In this document: piece after piece, positions 48,501-61,905 of the stretch | How positions within the stretch are numbered: the first letter of the stretch is position 1 | How the letters are laid out: the number at the start of each line of letters is the position of its first letter | NCBI GenBank assembly: GCA_018340375.1 | Contig: JAFFJZ010000003.1 | Span: 11,098,001-11,162,000, forward strand | Direction of reading: 5' to 3' | Length of the DNA stretch: 64,000 nucleotides | From: Gonatopus flavifemur | Lineage: Eukaryota > Arthropoda > Insecta > Hymenoptera > Dryinidae | Translations under genes and position numbers: made by a program | Notes under the pieces: generated by a model | What the model was told of the DNA's origin: nothing | Database searches by the model: none | The model's input: the letters and a program-made list of their open reading frames with translations, nothing else

Positions 48501-51500
48501 TGACACGAACTGGCGAGAGAGTTGGACAAATAGCGATAGAAGAATGAAAGAGTGCCAAAGGAGTGAAAATGCAGCATTCTTCACGTTATTACACGCTTTT
48601 TCGTCAGAGTTTTCCGTGGGGCGCCCCACAGACGAGCCAAGTGAATCTCCCGGATTGAATTTACGATAAAACCAAAACCATGACGAATGTAGGGTTATGT
48701 ACGAGAACTCTCAATATCTTTTGTATCCGCGTTAAGGGGGAAGAAAAGCCAAAATGTCTTTAATTATATATGATACATATTCGCACGATCACCTCTTTCT
48801 CCTGGACCTTTTCTTCCCGTTTCTTTTTTTCTTTTCTTGCAACTCGTAATCCTGTATAACATATTTCAGTTATGTTTCGCATTTACATCACCATGATTCA
48901 TTCAGGAGAGAATATAAATCATCAGTGACCCGTTATTGCTTTGAATATTGCAGGAGCTAGTATCATAAAGAATTGAGAGTGACTATAAATTATAAAACTG
49001 GCTTGAAACTATAGTTAATATCATGTTACCTTTCACGTGCTTGATCTTTTAGTCTTTCAAGGTAATAAATATGAAAATGAAATTTTTGACATGCACAAAA
49101 TATTTACAGTTTTAGAGAAAGAGGAGAGAAAGATTTCGAAAAAGGTGTCGTTGTCGTAAAGCATGGAGGTTATACATTAACACTCAACACTTTCATTTCA
49201 TTTAATACGACTAAATTATATGTCATTTATTCTCCCGGATACCTGTGAATGTTCGAATAAGATCGTGCGAAGCACAATCATTTTTCTATACAAAGTCGTT
49301 TCATTAAAAGGTGTACGTTCGAGCATACCCATACATTCCCGCAATCTCATGCACATACAACATGATTTATTGGATTGCGATATTCTTAATTGGTCTTGTT
49401 AGTTAGTATACAAGTACAACTTTCCTCCCGATGATGTTAATGGGCTTGATTGGCGTAATTATTTATTATTGATAATTATAGATTACGGTAAATGCTGTAT
49501 CTATAAGGACCAATGAGATCAAGGAACATTGATGGATGCTAGCGAACGTATGATAAGTGTCATAATTTATCATACGATTGAATATATTTTTACCTGCTCG
49601 AAGCGAGATCGTATTATTCTCCGATCAATAAATACGGCCTGGCATTTGTAAATTGTAAAAGCGAAAACGAATCGAAGATATTATTCAAGAGTATAACCGC
49701 TTTGGAATTAATTTCTTGATTACACGATATATACCTCTATCTACCCACATGAGACACAACACGTTATGCATATGAAAGAGCAGCTTTAGCATCGTACAAT
49801 AGTTAAGACACTTTCCAGCCACGATAATAATGCCCGCTGGTCTCGGTTATTCTGTAATTTTCGCCAAGTTAACTCCGCTCTGGATTAACTGTTTGTAACT
49901 TTGAAATAGATGTGATATTGCCTTTTTGTGAAGGATAATTTATCCTGAATTCCCTCGGATTTCGAAGAGGAAATACTAAGGATTTAGTTTTTCACAACGA
50001 GGACGATTTAATGTGAATTCTTTAGTGGATGGTACGTTCAAATTTCACGTACTCAGAGTTGCACATTGCCGTATGCATATTCAATATTGAACATCGAACA
50101 TTTAAATTTGTTTAAATCGTTTTTATACAGTTTTTCGTTTGAAAAACAGAAGATTAGATGAAATTGGGAACCTCAATTCCAATTAATATGAGCAAAGGCC
50201 TTCGAAAGTTTCGGGTAATTTCAGTAAAGTCAGATCCGCACTATTACTTTCAATGGCCCTGCAATGCCAGTAAAGAGCCGTTTACTTCTTGCTGGAATCT
50301 TCCCATGCACGTTACCCGATATACGAACGGATTAATAAATTCATCTATTTTTCACATCAATTATTTTCAGCTTAAAAAACAAAACAAGTACAAACAAAGC
50401 CCGTCCAGCGGAATGAAATCTACGAAAGACGAAATCGAAATTCATTTCATTGAGACAATTCTATAAAAAGACAGACCATGTTCCGAGTTGAAAGTCCAGA
50501 CACCCGACAAGTTGAAAAACATTAATCAAATGACATTTGCATTGGTGACATTGTATATATCGTCTCGAGTCATCGCGATAACGTTCATTACAAACGATCA
50601 TTCTCGATTTGACGAGCCGTCTAGTCAATCGAGAGTAATAATTTCATCAATCGCAAAAACTGTCTCCGAGATTGAGTACCATCGCTCCGTCGTCGGCTAT
50701 TGAAATATCCATGAATCGAACCATTTTTATCACCTTTCAGAGTTTCATTCGACGTGCGGTGATGTATTTATACATTATTCGTCAACACAATTCATTAATT
50801 TGACGATGTCACGATTCGTTCTGAATGGATGTCGTGTTTTTTAAAAATTCTCAGACACTTTGTGGATCTAAAAAAAATCTTGTCTATTGATTTCTTTTGA
50901 AAAAAATTCCAAAATGAATTTCATTTGACATATAGAGATATATTTGTAAAAGAAAAAAGAATCGAATAGAATAAGCTATGGAACCGGAATCGCGAACTAC
51001 AGCGATAGAAAAGTATAAGTAAGAACTGAGAAAGAATAGTATTAAAACTTTAGAACTCCGAAAGAGGGAGAGAGAGAGAGGAAGGAAGAAGCAGTTATCG
51101 ATATCGCAAATAGAAGAAAAAAAATTAATCTCTTCCGTATTTTTCTCAACTCCTTGGAGTGTAATAACTCAAAAGCTACAACAACGTGACATATCTTCCT
51201 TTCTGTTACGTACTCCAAAAATGAGAAAAGGAGATGATAAATGATCCGTTTGTTCGGATGAATTGAGGACGCTTTGAATGATGTGATAACACAAGGTTCA
51301 CAGAATCGCTTATTTTGAATTTGAATGGTCAATGGAATTTCGTGGAATTTGGAATCAATATTTAGAATTGTGTAATTATTTGAATTGTTATTTCGTTTCA
51401 TTAAAGTATCGAAAATAGATTTTGTGTGTTTTGTATACAAAATTGATATGGATGTCTCGAAATGGTTGTTTCTTTCATAACGAAAACTTTAGGTATTTTG

Positions 51501-51889
51501 AAATCATCGACTCGAGAAGAAAAGTTATTCCCCTGTTAATTGATTGGAGAGGATGGATAGAAGCCAATGACTATACTGGAAATCCCATGAATCATACAGT
51601 TGCTTTTGAACGTTCAAAAGCATGTGGATATACACCATTAAAATAGATCAAACGTTTGTTATGAACTGTTTAAACCATTGTAGTGACATATCAACATACT
51701 TTTGAGCGATCGAAAAGTGTCTACAATACTCAAACACCAAAATAATGCTTTGAAATGAGACCTTTGGATTTTCAAGGTAGATGAGCATACATGAGGAGGA
51801 GTGCGTTAGTTCAGTTTGTTGCTGGAGAAAAATTTACAAGGCAGAATTCCCACACAGCATTTCATTTCTATAAAATGTCTGAGAGATAT
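48500..51889. other. AT-rich intergenic desert
   Basis: No supported gene, RNA gene or element. A (GA)n-type purine run is at about 51060-51090. Confidence 0.5.
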
Positions 51890-52010
51890 CATCCCGAAAG
51901 ACAAGTTTTAGATCTTCTAGAAGATATCTTTTAAATATCTTTCAGAAGTAAGAACTGTTTTAGACATCTTAAAAATATCTTTTCGTGTTGCATAAGACTT
52001 CTCAAACTTC
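51890..52010. repeat. Short-motif palindrome array related to 36476-36726
   Basis: Contains TTTTAGATCTTCT, a perfect 14-bp palindrome ATCTTCTAGAAGAT (51912-51925), AAGATATCTT, AAATATCTTT and TTTTAGACATCTT. The motif vocabulary is the same as in the 36.5 kb element. Confidence 0.45.
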
Positions 52011-52997
52011 CCTAAATAGTTTCTGGGGGGTTTTTTGGTTGTGAAAAATTAATTAAAATTCAGTCTTTCTCATTGTATTGGTATTTGTCCTCGGTGCTTC
52101 CATTCAGATGAAACAGGGTTCAGTTTATATTAGGGTGACGTCAAAAAAACAACTACTCTCCGTTTTCGCATCTAGTATAAAAATACGTTGGTTTTTCATG
52201 TTTCAAGAGTCCCAGTTTGTGAAAAAAATTGTCTACGGGTTGCTCAAGATTTTGTATTTTCAATCAAAACTTTTGAGGGTAATTTAATGATTATCCGACT
52301 CTGAGAATAAGTCTTATTTTCTCTAATAATTTACTCTCCCCTTTAAACACATGCCAAATCTTTCTGTTATCCCATCATTAATTCTTCAACAATATCTTAG
52401 CATCGACTACATAAATTATAGTATTATAATTATTCTCAAGAGAAATGTATGTCACGTTATTTATCGATACCACTCACATGCACGGAACGGAGAGAAAAGA
52501 AAAAATACGCATTGTAAATCTCTGATATATTTTTCGCTCTACACGTCCAAAGAATGTCATGACATTCGTGTTTGATTATTGATTCAACGTTAAGATACAT
52601 TATAACGAAACGAGTACGATTTGATACGGATTAAACGAAAAATATTGTCGACTTTTATTATTTCGATTTCCAGTTGCATTGGATTTGTCGTAAGTGTGAG
52701 TCAGGTCTGTACCGGTGGCGTATAACATACTGACATTTTGCACGCAATGGATAGATAAATTACGCGTAACACGGTTCACCACTTCTCATTGCATGCCGCG
52801 AAATATACAGATATATCGTGCCATTAAAATGACGTCGATTACGCCGCGACCCGGTAATTACGATACGCCGTAATTGAGCGGTGCAGTGCGCGTGAACGAG
52901 AACTCTGCAATATCCACCGGATGAAATGTTTCACACGGGGAAATTTCAGGCTTCGTTATACAGGAAAGGAAAATTTATGACTGATCATGATTGTTGG

Positions 52998-53022
52998 CCA
53001 ATGATAATAATAATAATAATCA
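52998..53022. repeat. (AAT)n microsatellite
   Basis: About six ATA/AAT units in tandem. Confidence 0.85.
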
Positions 53023-53675
53023 TTTATTTGCTCCAACAGTAGTTTATTGATTGTTTTCATGCATCCTGTCACCTAACTAGGACTGTTGCTACTAGTGATA
53101 TGATTGGACATGTTGTGTTTCTTCAAAAGCAACAACTTTAACATTGTCGAATCGTTGAAACAAGTTCTGGTTTTCTATCTCTTTAATTTTTCTTCTTTCC
53201 GTTAATGATATCAGCTACCTGGCGTTTAACCCAATTTCCATGAACGAGTATGGGTAAAGAGAAATCTTATACGTTGGTAATAAATGTCTGGGATTTTTAT
53301 TTCTAATAATAATCTTGAGTGAATAATTTTTGTAGAGCGATGTTTGTATATGATTGATCGGTATAATTAAGGTATCAATTATCTGTGGTGCTTGATGTTT
53401 AATTCATTCGAATGTCGGATCATTATGATCAATGACTTTATTCGATAAAAAAAAGCACTATGATGTATGGTTGGGAAGTGGTATTGCGTGGTGTGGCTTT
53501 TCGTACTTATTCCAGGAATTTGTCTTTTTATGTTTTCGAATCGTCATTTCAATGATCAATTCATTTTTCAGCTCAATGGGGAAAAAGCGAAAAAATTTGA
53601 AAGCTGAAAATAGTTGAATCGTGTTTGCAAGAAAGTAGGGGTTCTATACATAGATTCTTATTACCGACATTTATC

Positions 53676-53927
53676 AACACTGCATTGTAAAAAATAATCG
53701 GAATTTTCCTGTGTACATCAATCAGAAAATTCCAATCACTGATTGGCAAATCAATTTCCAGCACAGTTATATAAAATTTCCCATCACTTTATTTGAAAAT
53801 TCCAAACTCTATGGGATTTTTCCCAATATTCCACAGTAAATTTCCGGAAAATTCCTAACCCGTGTATGTGTTAATTATTTCACATGAATATATAAGAATT
53901 TTCCCATAGAAATTTTTTACAGTGTGG
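53676..53927. mobile_element. 250-bp foldback with internal GGAATTTTCC-type array
   Basis: Ends CACTGCATTGTAAAAAAT and, in reverse, CACACTGTAAAAAAT share a perfect TGTAAAAAAT (53686-53695, 53912-53921). Between them at least seven GAAAATTCC/GGAATTTTCC/AATTTCC units recur about every 30 bases in both orientations, some followed by ATCACT. MITE-like, non-coding. The decamers also fit a Rel/NF-kB-type consensus, but the repeat nature is the simpler reading. Confidence 0.55.
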
Positions 53928-53929
53928 AG

Positions 53930-56150
53930 TCAAGACTGGAACCATAAATTAGGAAAACATTGAAGTGTCGAAGTGAAATAGTTGGAACATCAATATTTCA
54001 TGGGCACCAATGTTTTGAAACTGAAATTGCACAAATTGAATTTTACACTGACTTTGCGCTGATTTATGAATATGCCGAACAAAATGAGACTTAAACAAGA
54101 TATACTCCAACTAACATCTGACTTCGTCCGCGATATTCACAAATCAGGACAAAATAAGTCTAAAACTGAAACTGGGAGACAAAACCCGTTCAAAATTTGC
54201 CTGACAGCAGGATCGGCCTTACACCACGTGAGACTCGATTTTTGATATTTTCGCGAAGCCCCGAAGTATAGATAAAGTATTACCAGACAAGCAAAATGGA
54301 ACGGAAGATTTTCAAATTAGGTACAGAAAAACAGGGGCCCTGTTAAAAATAGCCCTGTCTCGTAGAATTTCAATATCCTAAAATCAGTGACGAATCGAAA
54401 GAATCCTGAACAGCACAGTAGTTCATGATGTACTTCTGAAGAATTCATACTGAATTCTCATGGTGCCTAAAGTATTTCTCATGAACTTATCCTGAACTGT
54501 TGAGCTATCTGGAAAAGAATGGTCTTAAAATACTATGCATTGGAATTCAAGAATATTTTTAAGGCGTGCTGAAAAGGAAATACGTAAAGAGGAAATAGGG
54601 AGAGCACAAGCACGTTTCATATCTCTGCATCCCATATATAGAATAAATTCAGTACTTAGAAAAGATGTTCTAAGGTTTCAAACTTACTTCCAACCAAATC
54701 GCAAGAATTATCGATTAAAACTGTTTAGATTTCCAACGTGCAATGGAATCGTCATCGAGGTTATTGTTAAAATTTTCCCTTTTGCATTAAGTTTATGGTA
54801 CCAAAAGGTGAAGATTTTCGTATTAAAGTTCCCCCTTTGAATAGTGCCGGGAACCTCTTTCTTGCTCAAATATCTTTGTTTGATAGAGTGAGTTAACTAC
54901 GATTCGACACTTTTCTCAGGGCGGACATTATCGTCATCTAACTCTTCTTACCAATTATCTCAAGTATTCACATCAGGCTGAGCGATTCTTGCCTCACACA
55001 ATCCCCTGTTATGAACGGTTCAAGAAAATTCCAGGGATCCGACGATCGGGTATTGAAGTAAATTCACAAGGGCAAAGTGAACAAATTTTTCAGCAAAACA
55101 CCTATGTATACCGCAGAAACATCTCAGAAATATTGATGAATTTCCAAACTTGTCCATAAAAATAAGCATTCTGTCAGAAAATTCGAGAAGTCACTGTTTT
55201 CACGAGCGAATTCGGACATTAATATTCACAAAGACAATTTGAAATATTCCAGCAATATCTATGCGATATCGATTCTATTAAAATATACTGGAAAGACAAT
55301 AGTATCGATTTCTCTTGCCGTTGAAAATATTATATAACACATTTCAAACATTCTTACGCTGGAACCACTACTACCGCTACTACCGCAGCTATTGCTGCTT
55401 CACTACCACAGCTCGAGTGAGAATTCTTCATGAAATCATACATTAAATCAAACTTGAATGGTACATTTCGGAAGCTCCTGCAGAAGTGCAATTTTCATAA
55501 TTTTATTATATATTCGCGGAGAATATATGGTACGGATTTCATATTTTATATGCAAATCCATTCATAAAATATATTTCAAATGAAATTCTTTATTCAGTTA
55601 TGCATGTAACAGGCGAAACGGAGTGGAGTTGGAGTAATTCTTCGCACATCGATTGAGCATGATTTTTAGGTGAATTTCTATTTGCGACTTTTCAGATAGT
55701 ACGGTATAGTGGAATATCACACATTATGCGAAATGGAGGTAAAAATTCGTCCCTGACAAACGTGCATTTCATGAAGTAGTTACAATGTTGAGAATTATCA
55801 CATGAATTTCAATTCATAGCAGCGAAAAGTTGTGCTTCTTTTCTACAGGTTTTCAAGAGAGAAAAATAATGTGAGTTACACAAATGTAATTTATCACTTG
55901 ACGAATGATTTTAATAAATTTGAAGATTCATGTGCATATAATTAACAACACAATTCGAGTTATTACAATACAGCATCACAATTAAAATCGCGATTATATC
56001 CCAAACATCAAATCGAACATTTCAAATGTGAAAATACTTCCAATCAGTCTAGCTTCCTCACAACATCCCTGACAGAGATCACGGTAGTTATGTCTAGTCT
56101 TGGTAGATACAAGTGCTGGACTAGTTGAATGAACGATACTGGGAAGGAAT
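53930..56150. other. AT-rich intergenic, nothing recognised
   Basis: No supported gene. The 101-codon frame at 54535-54840 has no motif and no splice or promoter support. Confidence 0.5.
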
Positions 56151-56153
56151 TGA

Positions 56154-56435
56154 AACCCAAATAGCAACTCGACCTTGCTGCAAAGTTGTCAGGCAAGCTT
56201 GTGGCAAGGTTAGAAGAAGGTTTGTAATTGATACACAACAAGGGTACAAGCTTACAAAACTCTTGTGGTGGAGTTGTCGCAATCTAACACTGACAACCCA
56301 GAGAGGAGTTTAATCTTCCTGCAATGTTTTCAGGTAAGTTTGCGACAAGGTTAATGTAAGGTTACTAGTTGACACACGATAAGGGGACAAGCTTGCAAGA
56401 TCCTTGAGGTAGGGTTGTTAATAACAAGCCAAAAG
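56154..56435. repeat. Two tandem units of a 141-bp dispersed repeat
   Basis: Unit 1 starts at AACCCA 56154 and unit 2 at AACCCA 56295, a spacing of 141. Shared blocks in order: CTTGCTGCAA/CTTCCTGCAA, TCAGG(C/T)AAG, (G)CAAGGTTA, GATACACAACAAGGG/GACACACGATAAGGG, ACAAGCTT(A/G)CAA and a CTTG(T/A)GGT end. A diverged single copy lies at 7936-8112. Confidence 0.6.
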
Positions 56436-56578
56436 CAATAGAATTCTTGAGAAATTTCTTCGAATGCCTGTTTCGAAGTCTGGGTGGTTTTTGGATTCTT
56501 TTGTCAGATTTACCAGTAATAAACAATTCAAACCATCAAACAAAGTACGTCAAAATTTGATTTTCAAAGTCTTACCTA

Positions 56579-56801
56579 CCCTAGTAGACATGTTCTAGAC
56601 GCTTGCAAGTGCCTCGTAGGGTTCTGGTGAGAACAGTTGAATGAGAAACAGTTTCTACCCTAATGGAAATACTTTAGGTATTGACAAGGCATGTGACGCT
56701 GAACTAAAGACGTTGGCTATGGCAAAAGCCTTGCAAATCGTCTAGATTTTTCGAGTTGAATGTAACATGTCTTGTCAATGCTTAGATCAGTCCTACTAGG
56801 G
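56579..56801. mobile_element. 223-bp foldback element with CCCTAGTAG ends
   Basis: CCCTAGTAG (56579-56587 including the first C) and CTACTAGGG (56793-56801) are perfect 9-bp ends. Inside each, GACATGTTCTAGACGCTTG and, in reverse, GACTGATCTAAGCATTGAC are further similar. No coding capacity. No exact target duplication was seen. Confidence 0.5.
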
Positions 56802-57660
56802 CATTACATCAACGAATCTGTAAGTTGACGATGGGTAACTTGAACTGCCATCTACTGTAATAATATAATGATATTGATAGAGGCGCAGAACTAGCAACTA
56901 AAAAATTGTCAACCTGAATTTCATTCTGAAGTATACAATAATTTGTCATTCTAAACAGCAACATAAAGTTGTCTCATTGACAATAAATATAATTTAAGCA
57001 GTATAGATGGTCATATTGTCATATTGTCACGATGGTTATTATGGTTGAATTTAATATATGAGAAAATTTCATGGTGAATTCAGCAACATGATTGTGGATT
57101 TTTCCTCCGTGTACACCAAGAGAAAATTGTTTCAATCTTGTAAGAATTTGGATACAACTAACCCAACCATGAGATTAACTTTGCAGACAGCTGGTTGTGT
57201 TAACGGTGGTACAGCTGATCTCGGCTAATATAGAATTAGTTCAACCCTTTGGTGGATTCTACGGTATTTAAATTCGCCGCAGATTTGGATTTCGAACACC
57301 CCTTCACTGTATGTTATTGTAATTTACGTTGGGATATTTTCTCACTGGTTTTTGATGAACTAGGTTATGGTGTAGCGATGTAGCGTGAAACCCCATAATC
57401 TAATGTCCTGAATTAATTCTCCACTCCGAAATAGAGATCAAAGTGAAGTGCTTAACTCTTTCCTGAGGCCTCGCAAGCTATCGACCATGAACTTTGTAAA
57501 CCAAATTTTCAGTACCCCTTCAGCTAGGAGTTCAAAATACTGTACTCTTCCATTCATCTCTCGTGTGTCATACATTTTTCTTTCCACACACCTGTTGTAC
57601 ACACTCACCACCTACAAAAATCGAACGACACGTGTGAAAGGGAAGTACGAGAAGAAAAGG
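56802..57660. other. Intergenic, nothing firmly recognised
   Basis: AT-rich. A stretch at 57115-57260 (ACCAAGAGAAAATTG... to CAACCCTTTGG) has a repeat-like look but no definable ends. Confidence 0.4.
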
Positions 57661-57669
57661 ATCACAAAG

Positions 57670-58600
57670 ACAGGGTGAAGAAGAAGAAGAAGAAGACAGA
57701 ACACGCATGAGTCACTCGACAAATTATCGATATGTCGTTGTCTTAGGAAAAAGACGACGATGTGGACAAGCACGCGACGTGGGTAACCGACCGCGACGTC
57801 GTAGCAAATCTCTCACCGTCTATTTTTGTCAGATATTTCTCTGTCGATGGGGTATAGCTAGTCGGACGCCACCCTCGTCACCACCAACGAAGACGTTGTC
57901 AACGACAAAGCTACATAAAATGCACACGCGCACCATCACAATCTCCTGGGTTTATTCTCTCGAGTAGTTAAATCAAAGTAAGATAAAAGTCCCTCGAACA
58001 CGTCTCACGCAATATACGCTCGATATTAATGGGAGAGTTACATTTGGCGATGCAAGAGTCTAAACGAAAGACAACAACGACGACAAAAACAACTGGAGGG
58101 GAAAAAGAAAATACGAAGAAGCTTTATAAAAATGAAAAGAAAAGATTCTTTGATCCGCTTACGTTGCTTGTGTGCCGTCAAAGTTATCCGACAGTGGATT
58201 ACTTGCGATACACGCATACATTGCGGGCGCCTTAAAGCTCTTCTGAGAGAGCATCCGACCCAACGCGTACATCTACGCTCGATTTATGTGACCACTGCGC
58301 AATATCTTGCTCAAAGCGAGTCGTCGGCCCGTCGCCCAGTTAGTTCCCGGTCGACGTCCGAAAATAGCGACCGGTATGCAGAAAGCAACTTTCCTACGTG
58401 CCGTGTTGAATTCTCGCATACAACGCTGCCGCCATGGTTGCATGGCGAATCAGAAAGGCAATTCACAAGAAGAATTTGTGGCCGAGGCGTCGGCTAAAAC
58501 ACACTTCTCCTGTCTTGGTTGCGGCTGAATCTAAACTTGAGCTCCACTTTGGAGGAAGAAGAAGAAGAAGAGGAAGAAAACGAAGAAACAGAAGAAGTTA
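57670..58600. promoter_or_regulatory. GC/CpG-rich island flanked by GAA repeats
   Basis: The longest composition island in the distal half. It is bordered by GAAGAAGAAG runs at about 57677-57695 and 58552-58600 and rich in CpG (CGCGACGTGGG, CCGCGACGTCG). Frames of up to 121 codons (58132-58497) are Arg/Ser-rich and lack motifs, and overlapping frames are equally open, so I do not call a gene. It could be the promoter and leader of an unseen transcript or an enhancer. Confidence 0.35.
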
Positions 58601-60276
58601 GTTTCCCGTAGAAAAGATCTGTCGTATCATTAACAACTCGGCGAACGTGTACAACATCGAGAAACTACGGTTTCGCCAGTCAAAACTAATCCACATTACG
58701 TATGGGAGTACAATCTAAGAGAGATATGGATTCTAAGACCGTCTGCATTCTAAGAACTGATTTTATCGTGAGCTACAACTTGTAGAACGATTCTATGTGT
58801 CCAGTTGACACGACAACGCCATCGGTACGGGATATTTTGATTCCTACTTTTCTCTCCTTTCGATTGTAATTTAATAGTCCGACATACGAAGACAACAACG
58901 TAATAGGACGAGTATAAGAAAATCAGATAGAGTTGTGTCATTTCTTCTCCGATCGCGGTAGGGTATCTCATTACCGATATATGACCAATACGAGTCAATC
59001 GTATCCTTAATTCCCGACCGATTAACAAGAGTGACGTTTATTCGTACAATAAATATCCCCTGTGCGATCGTGTACGCTCTTCGTTTGACATTATCTAAAT
59101 TCGGCTCGTTCATCAAACATCTGTTGCACAATTTATGGTTTTCGATTTCCATAAAACACGCTGATTCTTATAAAGAAATACTTGAATAAATCAGTGACCG
59201 AGAAGGAGAGTTATATCGATGAATATAAGACTGTTTTATTTATGGCAGGGGATCACGTGAAGATAATTTCCAATGAATTAATCATTTCCTCGTTTGAATA
59301 TCTTCCTTTTTTCTTCCTTCCTATTCTGGTATGAAGAGAACTCATTATTATTGTTCTCACATAGTTCTCAGTAGTCATCGATTATTGGATCAATAATATT
59401 TCAGAATACAATTATCGTTAATATTATATATCATTAATATTAATCGTACGAGTTCTTTATTCAAATTCGAAAGTGATTGTCGAAGCACGGAGAATCTTTC
59501 GAGTACGTTCAAACAACCTCATTTGTTTCTCGTAATAGCCTTTAAGTGGCTACCGTGTCACTTGTATTTCGTGTTATTCTCGAATTATCGCATCATTATC
59601 TTTTTCATACAATTTCATCCGCACGTAAACGATATTTCAAACGGAAATAACATTGTTGCTACAGGGTCAAAAGTTTCATGCAAATTTGTTCTGAATTCCA
59701 TGAAATTCGGAGCATCGAGTTTCAATTTTTAATGACGATAATATACAATCGGAATTCATCAAAGAAGGGATTGTTAATTGAGGATATCAGTTTGCCGTTC
59801 TGCCCCCTTCCCCTCCCCTTTGGAGGGTAAAGATATATACAATGTATCACACATACAAAAAGAGTACTCACGAACTATATTTGAAAGGGAGAAAAATTCC
59901 TCTATAACACATACATCGATTCCGCACTGCTCGATTACCACCTTATCGGAGTCAGATTAATTATTGCGTTGAGGTGAAACAACGTGTATGGGAGAACAAG
60001 TATGTTCGCTAACTTTCTTCCTCTTCGGATTTCTTATGAGCTTTGTGCCCCGTCAATTAGTGCCACTGTCACTGCCCTTAAGACAGCGACTCGATTTGCT
60101 TCTTTTCTCTATTATCGCTCCGAGAATTACGGTAAAGGCGCGTATAATATATAGAAGATACCTGCACGGAAAGTCTGTCGTGGTACGCTCGCCTTAGCTG
60201 TTATACCAAGCAGTCGGTGCCCGATTAACGGTCGATTAGGCTTGTCGAGCGGCCGTTAAGGTAGATATGAAAAGGA
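58601..60276. other. Intergenic with smaller GC-rich patch near 60.1 kb
   Basis: No supported gene. The patch at 60190-60270 has an inverted pair TTAACGG/CCGTTAA around a GATTAGG and carries GCAGTCGGT (60210-60218), a 9-mer also found at 1285-1293 and 32593-32601. Confidence 0.4.
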
Positions 60277-60296
60277 ACGAATGAACGTTCATTCGT
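60277..60296. promoter_or_regulatory. Perfect 20-bp palindrome
   Basis: An exact self-complementary sequence centred on AACGTT, with half-site TGAAC on the left and GTTCA on the right. It contains the GAAnnTTC arrangement of heat-shock elements and everted nuclear-receptor-like half-sites. The binding factor is unknown. Confidence 0.45.
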
Positions 60297-61905
60297 ATGC
60301 CATGTATACGAAACGCGAGATAGTTTATAACTCAAGATAACATTATGAATGGTAACAAGTTGGACCGCCTTCGTTTGCAATATCTCCTCTCTACTTATAT
60401 ATGTTTACTAATGATGCACCGTGTCATGCGCTACAAGTCTATTCGCTGATGCATAAGACGATCTTACGAAACACCGAGTTTTCAACATTTTCTCTTTATC
60501 TCATACTCATATTTCACTTTTTATCCCTCTCTTTCGCCCATGAGTTGAAATCGAGTTGAAATTGAACTTGGCGATGAGTAATCCGAAATTCGATTGATTA
60601 AAAAGCAAGCAGCGAATGTTGAGAATCAAAAGCGCGTTATGTTCAATTAGCGTTTCAATCGTTTCCAACAGAGATTTACGTTATATCGAGAGAAACTAAA
60701 TTAAGAGTTTATTCTGTCGGGGAAGCTTGAATCAATTTATTATCCATATAACGTGGAAATATATATAAATTTTCATCAGTACATTTTATATTCTCGTACG
60801 CAACCTATGTTGAATTCCAATCGATATGGTTTTGTATTTTTATTTGATGTATACAGATCAGTTGGGACCAGATTTTACTGTACTGGAAGTTGATTTTTTA
60901 ATTCATTTTTGAAATCATTAATTTGAAATCTTTTGATACTTCATGTAAATAATAATTCATAACATATAATAATTACATATCACACTGATAAAAGATCAAA
61001 CCAACTTTCGCAACATATGTTCATTCTCAGGGATGGCTAACAAAGCAGAAAATTTATTCATAATCATTAAACTATAATATAATTGATCATCAGAATTTAT
61101 TAGTTATTTATGTACATGAATGTTGTAATTGTGCAGACTCACCATCTGCATGACTGCAGGTGAACATTTTATTGCACTAAATTGATAGGAGAGTTGAATT
61201 CAGTGAAAAGTTAGATTCTCACCGAAGCTGTTCGATATTCACTTCTTTTCATCCAAATTCATGAATGCTTTAGCATTAGCCATAGCATATTTGTAAATCA
61301 ATATGTATTGAACGCTGAATGCAATCGATGTGAATACATAAGAAACTCCATCTGTAGAAATGTGGTTCTCATTCGTAATTTTATATTTTATGGAATTAAT
61401 AGAGATTGATAAGATCAATAAATGTGCTCCATCTTCACCTGATCTCTGGATGAAAAATAGGATTTATCATTATCAATCTTTCACCCGAAGAAAATGATGA
61501 TGCATTCAATGCACACGACAGCTGGATCCGTTTAAACACAATTAATCCCTGAATTACTGAACACTCACGTGTGTCAATTCTGCGGATTTAGATCAACTAC
61601 GTATTTGAATTGGTTCAGTTACGAATTGTGGTTGGACTTATCCAACTGTGGGGATTCTTTCTCCTCAGTGGAGAATATAAAGTACATATATTTTCTAAAG
61701 AATTATTTCTGAGCATCTCTCATCGGCCGGTGAAAAATCCCGATAGAAACCGGATTATGATTCGAATGGAATGCCACCCGGGTTTGTATCGTCTGATATG
61801 GGGAACGATTACACGAAAGTAAGAGAATTCCCCTAACATCGGTGATATCCGCGGACAGGATTTTATGGGTGTATTTTTCAGACGAAAACAATCAACACGT
61901 ACGGG
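60297..61905. other. AT-rich intergenic, nothing recognised
   Basis: No supported gene or element. Confidence 0.55.

Noticed and set aside
58132..58497. 121-codon Arg/Ser-rich frame in the 58 kb island
   Set aside because: Overlapping frames are equally open and no motif or start context supports translation.
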